From the NCBI GenBank assembly GCA_013177825.1, contig JABLXX010000011.1, forward strand, positions 35,546 to 99,545: 64,000 nucleotides of DNA, written 5' to 3'. A model generated the notes under the pieces. It did not search any database, was not told the DNA's origin, and worked only from the letters and a program-made list of their open reading frames with translations. The number at the start of each line of letters is the position of its first letter. The stretch's first letter is position 1. Below are positions 53,780 through 61,654 of the stretch, in pieces. The position numbers and the translations under genes were made by a program. This DNA comes from Syntrophaceae bacterium (lineage in GTDB: Bacteria > Desulfobacterota > Syntrophia > Syntrophales > PHBD01).

Positions 53780-54964
53780 ATGAGAGAAGTATACATCGTC
53801 GACGGCGTCCGGACGGCCATCGGCCGGATGGGAGGCGCGCTCTCCGGGTTCCGCCCCGAGGAACTGGCTGCCTTCGCCCTCAAGGGGCTCATCGAAAAGA
53901 CGAAGATCGACCCGGCCATCGTGGAGGACGTCCTCATCGGCCACGCCTGCACGAACAACGCCGCCGTCAACATCGCCCGCTGGGCGGTCCTGAAGGCGGG
54001 ATTCCCCGTCACCGTTACGGCGCAGACGGTGGAGCGGCAGTGCGGCTCGGCCCTGCAGACCGTCAATTCCGCCGCCATGGCCATCCTGGCGGGCTTCGGC
54101 GACACCTACATCGCCGGCGGATGCGAAAGCTGGAGCAACGCGCCCTACCTGATGGAGCGCCAGAAGGTCCCCTTCTCCCTGACGCCCAACGCCTTCATTA
54201 CCAAGGAAGTCGGCCCGACGCCGGAGACGAACGCCCCCATGGGAATCGTGGCGGAGATCCTGGCGGAGGAGTGGGGCATTTCCCGGGAGGAGCAGGATGC
54301 CTTCGGCCTCCGGAGCCAGACCCTGGCGATCAAGGCCATCGAGGCAGGATATTTCAAGGAAGAGATCGTGCCCGTCACGATCCCCCAGCGGAAGGGCGAT
54401 CCCGTCGTCTTCGACCGGGACGAGCATCCCCGGGCGACGACGCTGGAGAAGCTGGCGTCGCTCAAGCCCGTCTTCAAGAAGGGCGGAACGGTCACTGCCG
54501 GCAGCTCGTCAGGCATGAACGACGGGGGTGTGGCCCTGCTGCTCATGGCGAAGGAGAAGTGCGAATCCCTGGGGCTCAAGCCCCTGGGCCGCTTCGTCAC
54601 CTGCGCCCTCGCCGGCGTGGAGCCGAAATACATGGGCATCGGACCGGCCTATGCCATTCCGAAGGCCCTGGACCGGGCCGGCCTGAAACTGGCGGACATG
54701 GACATCGTGGAATGCAACGAGGCCTTTGCCTCCCAGACCCTGGCCGTCATGAAGGAGCTGAAACAGAACGGCCATGCCGTCGATCCCGAAAAATGGAACC
54801 CCTACGGGGGGGCCATCGCCTTCGGGCATCCCAACGGCATGAGCGGCGGCCGCCTGAGCCTGGCGGTGCTCCATCACCTGAAGAGGACCGGCGGCCGTTA
54901 CGGACTGGCCACGCTGTGCATCGGCGGAGGCCAGGGAATCGCGACAATTTTCGAGCGGTTATAG
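53780..54964 (+). CDS. Acetyl-CoA acyltransferase (thiolase)
   Basis: 394-residue classical thiolase. The nucleophile Cys88 is in VERQCGSALQTV, His350 is in FGHPNGMSGG, and the C-terminal CIGGGQG holds the second cysteine. The ATG at 53780 has AAGGAGG seven bases upstream; the ATG at 53774 would sit one base after it. It cleaves 3-ketoacyl-CoA with CoA and completes the spiral. Confidence 0.95.
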   Translation: MREVYIVDGVRTAIGRMGGALSGFRPEELAAFALKGLIEKTKIDPAIVEDVLIGHACTNNAAVNIARWAVLKAGFPVTVTAQTVERQCGSALQTVNSAAMAILAGFGDTYIAGGCESWSNAPYLMERQKVPFSLTPNAFITKEVGPTPETNAPMGIVAEILAEEWGISREEQDAFGLRSQTLAIKAIEAGYFKEEIVPVTIPQRKGDPVVFDRDEHPRATTLEKLASLKPVFKKGGTVTAGSSSGMNDGGVALLLMAKEKCESLGLKPLGRFVTCALAGVEPKYMGIGPAYAIPKALDRAGLKLADMDIVECNEAFASQTLAVMKELKQNGHAVDPEKWNPYGGAIAFGHPNGMSGGRLSLAVLHHLKRTGGRYGLATLCIGGGQGIATIFERL

Positions 54965-54986
54965 AATCGACAAGAAACCACCAGGC

Positions 54987-55014
54987 CCCGGTGTGCCCGT
55001 GCGGGCGCACCGGG
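54987..55014. other. Strong intercistronic hairpin
   Basis: CCCGGTGTGCCCG (54987-54999) and CGGGCGCACCGGG (55002-55014) form a 13-bp stem with one G-T pair and a 2-base loop, no T-run. It divides the classical beta-oxidation genes from the thiolase-like/DUF35 set and could set their relative expression. Confidence 0.6.
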
Positions 55015-55119
55015 CTATCAACCCATGACCGGCGCCCGAACGCCGACCTCCCGCCCGGAGGAAACCGTCCATCACGGTCCCGGCGGAGGCGCCTGCGGCC
55101 GCCGGTGAAGGAGGCAGGC

Positions 55120-56265
55120 ATGACCGAACGAGTCGCCATTGTAGGCGTGGCCCAGACCCGCTTCGCACCGAAGCGGTCCGACGTCAACTACGGCGAGATG
55201 GCCTACGAGGCCATCTCACGGGTTCTCAAGGACACGGGGCTGGCCCTGCCCGAGGACATAGACAGCGCCATCAGCTGTTCCCACGACATCTGGGACGGCC
55301 AGACCATCTCGGACATCGGCATCACCGACGTCATCGGCGGACACCTGCGGGCGGAGGAGAAGATGGCCATGGACGGATCGACGGCCGTTTTCTACGGGGC
55401 CGTCGGAATTCTCTCCGGGGAATATTCCTGCACGCTGATCATGGCCCACACCAAGATGTCCCAGACAAACCGTCACATCGTAAACAACGTCGCATTCGAC
55501 CCCATCTACACGCGGATGCTCGGATTCGACTTCACCTCCGCCGCCGCCCTCCAGGCCCGGCGATACATGTACAAATACGGGATTACGCGGGAGGACGCGG
55601 CCCGGGTCGTCGTGAAGAACCTGTCCAACGCAAAGCGCAATCCCTGCGCCTCCCAGTCCGGCGACTTCACCGTCGCGGACGTCCTCTCCTCCCCCGCCGT
55701 GGCGCCGCCGCTGCACAGGCTCGACATCGCGCCGGACGCCGACGGGGCCGTGGCCCTGGTCCTGGCCTCGGAGGAGCGGGCCCGGAAGATCACCGACAAG
55801 CCCGTCTGGATTCTCGGCATCGGGACCTGTTACGACGCCCATTACCTGGGCGACCGGGACCTGGCGGACACCTTCGCCCTGGAAAAGGCCGCCGGCCGCG
55901 CCTACGCCATGGCGGGCATCAAAAATCCCCGGCGCTCGGTGGACCTGGCGGAAGTGGGCGACGAATTCTCCTACCAGGAACTGCTCTGGCTCGAAGGACT
56001 CGGCCTCTGCGATCGCGGAGAGGCCGGGCGGTTCACCGCCTCCGGCGCCACCGCCATCGGTGGGAAGCTGCCGGTCAATCCGTCGGGAGGGCTCCTGTCC
56101 GGCATTCCCGCCAACGTGGCGGGGCTGAACCGGGTGGCGGAAGCGGTTCTCCAACTCCGCGGAGAAGCGGGAGAGCGCCAGGTCAGGGGGGCGAATATCG
56201 CCGTTGCCCAGGGTCACACCGGGTTCTGCGGCCAGCACCAGTGCGTCGTCGTACTCGGAAACTGA
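55120..56265 (+). CDS. Thiolase-fold (SCP2-like) protein without the classical Cys
   Basis: 381-residue protein of the thiolase-like superfamily. AGGAGG precedes the ATG at 55120. The position of the nucleophilic Cys reads 'EEKMAMDGSTAVFYGAVG', with no cysteine, and the GHPxGATG motif reads 'NPSGGLLSGIPANVAG', with no His. 'ERVAIVGVAQTRFAP' is the SCP2-thiolase N-terminus. Relatives pair with DUF35 proteins (retro-aldolase Ltp2-ChsH2, benzoylsuccinyl-CoA thiolase BbsAB). Function here is probably C-C bond cleavage or condensation; not shown. Confidence 0.85.
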   Translation: MTERVAIVGVAQTRFAPKRSDVNYGEMAYEAISRVLKDTGLALPEDIDSAISCSHDIWDGQTISDIGITDVIGGHLRAEEKMAMDGSTAVFYGAVGILSGEYSCTLIMAHTKMSQTNRHIVNNVAFDPIYTRMLGFDFTSAAALQARRYMYKYGITREDAARVVVKNLSNAKRNPCASQSGDFTVADVLSSPAVAPPLHRLDIAPDADGAVALVLASEERARKITDKPVWILGIGTCYDAHYLGDRDLADTFALEKAAGRAYAMAGIKNPRRSVDLAEVGDEFSYQELLWLEGLGLCDRGEAGRFTASGATAIGGKLPVNPSGGLLSGIPANVAGLNRVAEAVLQLRGEAGERQVRGANIAVAQGHTGFCGQHQCVVVLGN

Positions 56266-56281
56266 AGGACGGAGGTAAGCC

Positions 56282-57451
56282 ATGAAACGAAATGTAGCCA
56301 TCATCGGCGGCGGCCAGACCTACCATGCAGCGCGCCGCCACGATGTGGACCAGGCGGAAATGGTCAACGAGGCGGTCCGCGCCGCACTGAAGGACGCCCG
56401 CATGACCATGGACGAGATCGACCTGGTCATCCTGGGAAATATGGAGTTCTTCGAAGGCGTCCACCTGACGGACTGCTGGCTCGTCCACGGGACGGGAGCC
56501 TACGGCAAGCAGGGCGTCAAGATCACCACGGGCGGGACCGTGGGCGCCACGGCGGTCTGCGCCGGGGCCCACCATGTAGCCAGCGGCCTCTTCGACAAGG
56601 TCCTCTGCATCGGCTTCGAGAAGCAGGAGGAAGGCGATACGGGCGCCATCCTGAGCGGCGTCGCCAATCCCCTCTGGGGCCGCTCCATGGCCGGTGCGGC
56701 CGTGGGCTACTTCGCCATGATGGGGTCTTCCTACATCGCCAACTGGGGCGCCACGGAGGAGCACTCCGCCATGGTGGCCGTCAAGGCCAGACAGAATGCA
56801 CGGAAGAACAAGTATGCCCATCTGAAGCTCGACATCACCATCGAGGACGCCCTCAATTCCCGGATGCTGGCCTGGCCCATCCGCATGCTCGACATGTGCC
56901 CCGCCTCCAACGGCGCCTGTGCCATGATCCTGGCGGACGAGAAGACGGCGAAGTCCCGGTGCAAGAAGCCCGTCTGGATCCGGGCCATGGAAACAGCCCA
57001 CAACGAGCAGTTCGAGCTCGACTGGCGTGACGTGAAGACGAAGCGCCTGATCTTCTCCAGGGCCTGCGCCGGAAGGCTCTACCGGAAACTCGGGGTGGAC
57101 GACCCGGCGAAGTACTTCGACGTGTTCGAGATCTACGAGCCGGCGACCTGGGCGGAGCTGATCTGGTACGAGGACCTGGGTCTCTGCGGACCCGGCGAGG
57201 GCTTCCGGCTGATCGAACAGGGCAAGACGAACATCGACGGACCGATTCCCGTCAATCCCTCCGGCGGCGTCCTCTCGACGAACTGCATCGGCGCTTCCGC
57301 CATGCTCCGCGTCTGGGAGGCGGCCCTGCAGATCCGGGGAGACGCCGGGGAACATCAGGTGCCCAGGGACGTGCGCCGGGCCATGACGACGGCCTACGGC
57401 GGCACGAACTGGACGGTCATGACCGCCCTGTCCAAGACGCTGGAAGATTAA
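56282..57451 (+). CDS. Second thiolase-fold (SCP2-like) protein without the classical Cys
   Basis: 389 residues, distant paralogue of the preceding protein. The Cys site reads 'VKITTGGTVGATAVCAG', the GHP site 'NPSGGVLSTNCIGASAML'. 'EKQEEGDTGAILSGVANPLWGR' is a family insertion. Start with GGAGG eight bases upstream, 16 bases after the neighbour's stop. The two could form a heteromer, or be two enzymes, each with one of the DUF35 partners that follow. Confidence 0.85.
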   Translation: MKRNVAIIGGGQTYHAARRHDVDQAEMVNEAVRAALKDARMTMDEIDLVILGNMEFFEGVHLTDCWLVHGTGAYGKQGVKITTGGTVGATAVCAGAHHVASGLFDKVLCIGFEKQEEGDTGAILSGVANPLWGRSMAGAAVGYFAMMGSSYIANWGATEEHSAMVAVKARQNARKNKYAHLKLDITIEDALNSRMLAWPIRMLDMCPASNGACAMILADEKTAKSRCKKPVWIRAMETAHNEQFELDWRDVKTKRLIFSRACAGRLYRKLGVDDPAKYFDVFEIYEPATWAELIWYEDLGLCGPGEGFRLIEQGKTNIDGPIPVNPSGGVLSTNCIGASAMLRVWEAALQIRGDAGEHQVPRDVRRAMTTAYGGTNWTVMTALSKTLED

Positions 57452-57461
57452 GGAGGATACC

Positions 57462-57968
57462 ATGGCGACAAAAGACAAAGAATGGATCTCCATCCCCATG
57501 ACGGTGGATGTGCCATACCGATTCGCGGCGGGGGGGTACATGACCAAGTGCCTGACGGAGCTCCGGGACAACGGAAAGATTTTCGCGGTCGAGTGCCCGA
57601 AGTGCAAGCGGGTCCAGTTGCCGCCGCGGGTCGTCTGCGCGGAATGCCACGTGAAAAATGAAAAGTGGGTCGAGCTGCCCCACGAGGGGACCCTGATGAA
57701 CTTCACCATCATGTACCTTCCCCTGACGGACCCCACCACCGGCAAGCCCCATGAGCCTCCCTTCGTCTACGGCTCCGTCCGGCTGGACGGCGCCACGTCG
57801 GTCCTGGACCACATGGTGGAGGTCGAGCCCGACATGGACAAGGTCTGGGTGGGCATGCGCTGCCGGCTGGTCCTCCGCCCGAAGGAAGAGCGGATCGGCG
57901 ACCTGAGCGACATCCGCTACATCGAGCCCCTGCCGGGGCAGAAGAAGCCCCAAACGAAATCGCGATGA
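57462..57968 (+). CDS. DUF35 OB-fold/zinc-ribbon protein
   Basis: 168 residues. An N-terminal helix-rich part precedes a rubredoxin-like zinc ribbon (CPKC ... CAEC at ~45-65) and an OB fold ('GTLMNFTIMYLPLTD', 'PPFVYGSVRLDGATSVLDHMV'). Members bind thiolase-fold enzymes and are needed for their activity. AAGGAGG precedes the ATG. It overlaps the next gene's upstream region. Confidence 0.9.
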   Translation: MATKDKEWISIPMTVDVPYRFAAGGYMTKCLTELRDNGKIFAVECPKCKRVQLPPRVVCAECHVKNEKWVELPHEGTLMNFTIMYLPLTDPTTGKPHEPPFVYGSVRLDGATSVLDHMVEVEPDMDKVWVGMRCRLVLRPKEERIGDLSDIRYIEPLPGQKKPQTKSR

Positions 57969-57985
57969 AGGGGAGGAATGACAAG

Positions 57986-58441
57986 ATGGAAAACAAGACG
58001 GAATACAAACCCTTCGAAGTGGACCAGCACCTGACGGCCCACGGAAACTACTGGGCCGGCAAGGCGGGGAGTCGTTTTTTCACAACCCTCCGGGACCGGA
58101 AAAAGCTTCTCGGGTCGCCCTGCAAGACCTGCAACAAGGTCTTCTGGCCCCCCCGGTCCGTGTGCACGTTCTGCTTCGGCGAGCTGAAAGACGCGGTCGA
58201 GATCGGCCCCCTGGGGACCGTGGAGACCTTCACCCTCGTGACCTACTCCGAGCCGATCCAGCCGCGGCCGGCACCGTTCATCTACGCCGTGATCCGGCTC
58301 GACGGCGCCGACACGGGCATGGCCCATTTCCTCGACGAGGTCGAGTTCGGCAAGGTCCACATCGGCATGCGGGTGCAACCCGTATTCGCAAAAGACCGCA
58401 AGGGAAACATCCTCGACATTCAATACTTCAAACCCCTCTGA
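57986..58441 (+). CDS. Second DUF35 OB-fold/zinc-ribbon protein
   Basis: 151 residues from the ATG at 57986 (AGGA eight bases upstream); the ATG at 57965 overlaps the previous stop. 'NYWAGKAGSRFFTTLRD' is the N-terminal helix pair, CKTC ... CTFC the zinc ribbon, and 'GTVETFTLVTYSEPI' opens the OB fold. It resembles the partial protein at the right edge (YTWWAGETAGRF, LRDERK). Partner of one of the two thiolase-fold proteins. Confidence 0.88.
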   Translation: MENKTEYKPFEVDQHLTAHGNYWAGKAGSRFFTTLRDRKKLLGSPCKTCNKVFWPPRSVCTFCFGELKDAVEIGPLGTVETFTLVTYSEPIQPRPAPFIYAVIRLDGADTGMAHFLDEVEFGKVHIGMRVQPVFAKDRKGNILDIQYFKPL

Positions 58442-58457
58442 GGAACGGAGAAAAACC

Positions 58458-59480
58458 ATGGAAGAAAAAGAAAAACGATGTTTCCTGGCCTCCTTCAACG
58501 GTGTTCCCGGCGCGGAGCGGAATCCCGCGAACTACCAGCGCCGGGACGACGCCAGCCACATCTACACCGAAGGCGACTACTATGAATGGTGGTACGTGGA
58601 CTGCTCCTTCGACAACGGCTACCACATGGTGCTCACGTACCACTACCGGAACCAGTTCATGAATCCCATCATTCCCACCACCCAGCTGATGATCTACCGG
58701 CCCGACGGCACGCAGACGGCGCGCTACGCCGTGTGGAAGCCCGAGGAGACCTATGCCGGTCCCGACTGGTGCGACGTCCGCATGGGCGACAGCTGGCTCA
58801 AGGACCTGGGCGGCGGCCGCTACGAGCTGTCCATGATCATCAACAAGATAGGCGCGAGGCTCGTCCTCAAGAACGTCGTCCCCGGCTGGAAGCTGGGAAC
58901 GGGGTTCAACTACAAGAACGAGGAGACGGGGAAAGTGGCCGGCTGGGTCGTCCCCGTGCCCTACGCCGAGGTGGAGGGCGAGCTGTACATGAAAGAAGGG
59001 ACGATCCCCGTGAAGGGGGCCGCCTACCACGACCACAACTGGGGAAACGCACGGATGCACGAGGTCTGCTCCTCCTGGTACTGGGGCCGCATCCACAGCG
59101 GCGACTACTGCCTGGACTATGGCTGGGTGCTGCCGCGGGACCCCGAGGCGCCCGTCTTCGCGCCCCTGCTCATCGCCCGGGGCAACGAGATCGTCCTGTC
59201 GACGAACATCATGCACACGGAGCTCGGCAACTTCACGAAGGAGCCCAAGATCGGGCAGGAATACGCAAACAGCCTCGTTCTCACCACGGACAACCTGGGC
59301 GTAAAGATGAAACTGGCCATCGACACGACCCGGCTCGTGGAGACCATGCAGCTCCCCAAGGCGGCCGCCTGGGACCAGTACTACTTCCGGTTCCTCGGCG
59401 ACTACCGGATGGACATCGAAATCGACGGGAAGAAGGACACCGTCCAGGGGGAACTGCTCCACGAATTCATGGTCCTGTAA
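58458..59480 (+). CDS. CrtC/AttH-like lipocalin-fold protein
   Basis: 340 residues in two lipocalin-like halves. 'DYYEWWYVDCSFDNGYHMV' in the first half and 'GAAYHDHNWGNARM' with 'WYWGRIHSGDYCLDYGWVL' in the second match the hydroxyneurosporene synthase (CrtC)/AttH family. CrtC adds water to a terminal isoprenoid double bond; other relatives catalyse pericyclic or unknown reactions. No signal peptide. In this context it may hydrate or dehydrate a CoA-linked intermediate, which is a guess. Confidence 0.8.
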   Translation: MEEKEKRCFLASFNGVPGAERNPANYQRRDDASHIYTEGDYYEWWYVDCSFDNGYHMVLTYHYRNQFMNPIIPTTQLMIYRPDGTQTARYAVWKPEETYAGPDWCDVRMGDSWLKDLGGGRYELSMIINKIGARLVLKNVVPGWKLGTGFNYKNEETGKVAGWVVPVPYAEVEGELYMKEGTIPVKGAAYHDHNWGNARMHEVCSSWYWGRIHSGDYCLDYGWVLPRDPEAPVFAPLLIARGNEIVLSTNIMHTELGNFTKEPKIGQEYANSLVLTTDNLGVKMKLAIDTTRLVETMQLPKAAAWDQYYFRFLGDYRMDIEIDGKKDTVQGELLHEFMVL

Positions 59481-59513
59481 CAGGCCATTCAGCATAGAAA
59501 GGAACGTAATCTC

Positions 59514-61040
59514 ATGACCACAGCAAAAAAATACGATGCCATCGTGATCGGCGCAGGAGTCGGGGGGCTCTCCGTGGCCACCCTCCTCGCCAAGGAAGGC
59601 AAGAAGGTCCTGGTTCTCGAGCAGCTCGACCGCCCGGGAGGACGCGCCCTGTCCATCCAGGGGAAGGAAATCGCCGACAAGGGTCTCGACTGGTACAAGA
59701 AGGTCCTGGCCTCCCAGTTCACCTACATTGCCGACTCCGACCCGGCCATCGAGAAGATCCTGGCGGACCGGATGCTCGACGGCTACACCCTCGACATCGG
59801 CTATCACGCCATCAGCGCCAACGGGGCCGGCTACATGCTCGACTTCGAGGACCTGATCGGGGGGCTCCCCGAGGTGGCGAAACACGGGGCCATGTACGGG
59901 AACTACTACAAGGGCACACTCTACCGCGACGTCGCCGGAACCTTCGTCGATCCGCAGCTCAAGAAGATCGGCAAGGAGATGAAAATCCCCTTCCTGGCTT
60001 TCTATTACGAGGCCTACGGCCTCCCGGAGGAGGAAATCGACCGCCTGGAGAAGGTCTCCTTCCAGGAATGGGCAGAGGGCAAGGGCATCACGAAGAGCGA
60101 CATCCTCTTCGACCACCTGCACTCCGTGGGAACCCTCTTCTCGACGATCAACGACCCGAAGGACATCTCCATGGGGGACATCTTCCGCTACTTCAAGCAC
60201 GCCTTCGGCCCCAAGCTGACCCGGAACGTCCTGGGCTTTGTCGGCGGGTTCGTCGGCAACGGCACGATGGAGTGGTCCAAGGCCATCGTTGAGAAGCTCA
60301 AGGGGTTCGGCGGCGAGGTCAGCTACCAGTCCAAGGTCCTGGAGATCAAGGTGGACGGCGGCAAGGTGACCGGCGTCCGGGTCGAGACCCCCGCCGGGGA
60401 AGAGACGTTCCTGGCCGAAACGGTTGTTAGCAATATCCCCGCCCAGCACACCTTCAAGGTCATCGACCGGAAGTACTTCCCCGAGGCCTGGTCGACGAAG
60501 GTCGAGTCCATGTACGGCTACGGCAGCTACGCCCCCTACATGGGCCTCAACAAGCTCGTCATGCCCGAGGAAGAGGCGAAGATGGGCCTCAAGAACACCT
60601 GCATCCTCCCCAAATCGGAGGGCTACGACTACGACGTGTACATCTGCTGGAACATCCAGTCCGCCGTGGATCCGTCCGTGGCCCCGGCGGGGAAGTACCT
60701 CTACACGGCCTACCTGCCCCTGACGGAGAAGGAGTCCCGGAATCCGGAACTCGTGAAGAAGATCGTCGCACGCCTTCCGGAGTTCATGGAGGAGATCTAC
60801 CCCGGCTTCAAGAAGAGCATCGACTGGAAGCTCGACCTGGTCTGCTGGAAGCTGGAAGGGGTCGCCAAGAGCATCAACCAGGCGGGGACCCAGAAGGTGC
60901 CTGTCCGGTCGGAGCACGTGCAGGGTCTCTTCTTCGCCGGCGATACCGCCAAGGGATACGGCGTGGCCATGGACTGCGCCATCGCCTCGGGCGTGATTTG
61001 TGCGGGGGAGATTCTGGGCAAGGACTTCGGCATCCGCTAG
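59514..61040 (+). CDS. CrtI-like FAD-dependent oxidoreductase
   Basis: 508-residue amine-oxidase/phytoene-desaturase-type flavoprotein. 'DAIVIGAGVGGLSVATLLAKEG' and 'VLEQLDRPGGRALS' form the FAD motif; 'FFAGDTAKGYGVAMDCAIASG' is the C-terminal FAD segment. It could desaturate or saturate a hydrophobic intermediate. There is no phytoene synthase here, so this is not a carotenoid pathway. AAAGGAA precedes the ATG. Confidence 0.88.
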   Translation: MTTAKKYDAIVIGAGVGGLSVATLLAKEGKKVLVLEQLDRPGGRALSIQGKEIADKGLDWYKKVLASQFTYIADSDPAIEKILADRMLDGYTLDIGYHAISANGAGYMLDFEDLIGGLPEVAKHGAMYGNYYKGTLYRDVAGTFVDPQLKKIGKEMKIPFLAFYYEAYGLPEEEIDRLEKVSFQEWAEGKGITKSDILFDHLHSVGTLFSTINDPKDISMGDIFRYFKHAFGPKLTRNVLGFVGGFVGNGTMEWSKAIVEKLKGFGGEVSYQSKVLEIKVDGGKVTGVRVETPAGEETFLAETVVSNIPAQHTFKVIDRKYFPEAWSTKVESMYGYGSYAPYMGLNKLVMPEEEAKMGLKNTCILPKSEGYDYDVYICWNIQSAVDPSVAPAGKYLYTAYLPLTEKESRNPELVKKIVARLPEFMEEIYPGFKKSIDWKLDLVCWKLEGVAKSINQAGTQKVPVRSEHVQGLFFAGDTAKGYGVAMDCAIASGVICAGEILGKDFGIR

Positions 61041-61041
61041 G

Positions 61042-61165
61042 GTCGGCCTTGAAAAAGGCCGGATGCTGCGTTGCGCGGCACCCCTCGTCGCTGCGGCGTA
61101 CATAAAGTACGCCTCACTCCTCGGGGTTTGCGCGCCTTGCCTGCGGCCTTTTTGAAGGCCGACCG
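61042..61165. repeat. Dispersed structured repeat, family 1, copy C
   Basis: 124 bp with longer arms than copies A and B: GGTCGGCCTT / AAGGCCGACC at the ends, and GGCGTAC (ataaa) GTACGCC in the centre. Sequence differs from A and B in the arms, but the pairing is retained. Confidence 0.75.
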
Positions 61166-61252
61166 GGCCGGGGCAACGCATAAAATAACAAGGGAGCTCC
61201 CTTTTCCTGCGGAAAAGGGTTTCACCTCCTTCTTTTACCAGGGCCGATCAGC

Positions 61253-61383
61253 CGCGGGGGCGCGGCCGGGGGTTCCCAGAGGAGCAATTAGGAGACTTTT
61301 CCATCCGGACGGCCTTTCGATCGAACAAGGCGCTCCGCGGAAAAGTCTCCGCGACGGCGGGAACCCCCGTGACAGCCCCCGCG
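61253..61383. repeat. Dispersed structured repeat, family 2, copy 2
   Basis: 131 bp, the reverse complement of copy 1 in its outer parts (the inner-right flank AATTGCTCCTCTGGGAACCC is identical). The central palindrome is GGAGACTTTTCC (61291-61302) / GGAAAAGTCTCC (61339-61350), different from copy 1 but again self-complementary. Confidence 0.85.
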
Positions 61384-61438
61384 AACGTCCGTCGGGGAGG
61401 GGGGCTTCCCGGAGCGCGAATAGCGGCTTTTTCGGGGT

Positions 61439-61533
61439 ACCCTGCCGTCGCAGAGAAGCGCCCGCAAAGTCATCAGTCTCTGCACCGTCCGGTGCGAGTT
61501 ATGACTTTGCAGCGGAGCGAGACGATGCAGGGT
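61439..61533. repeat. Large hairpin near repeat family 2
   Basis: GCAAAGTCAT (61464-61473) / ATGACTTTGC (61501-61510), with an inner GCACCG (61482-61487) / CGGTGC (61490-61495), and outer CCCTGC / GCAGGG arms. A GCCGTCGC motif next to the stem resembles the flank of the family 2 elements. Confidence 0.65.
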
Positions 61534-61654
61534 CAAAAAAACGCTTCTGAGCGCGAGGGAAGTCCCTTTCCCGGGTCATGCCCTGTGGCCGGGCGGAGTC
61601 CCCGCCGGTGTACGGGGATAGAATAAAAAAAGAATAGAAAGGTGCTTACAACCC

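Larger units (their letters stand above)
61041..61654. other. Intergenic region with three structured elements
   Basis: 614 bases without a credible gene. It contains family 1 copy C, family 2 copy 2 and a separate large hairpin, listed individually. Short frames translate the repeats only. A weak ribosome site for the next thiolase is at ~61638. Confidence 0.6.

Noticed and set aside
58458..61040. Carotenoid biosynthesis cluster
   Set aside because: CrtC- and CrtI-like proteins alone are not enough; no phytoene synthase or GGPP synthase is present, and the neighbours are CoA-ester enzymes.
58428..61181. A ~917-codon minus-strand frame over the CrtC-like and CrtI-like genes
   Set aside because: The plus-strand genes have clear family motifs and ribosome sites; the antisense translation is low-complexity.
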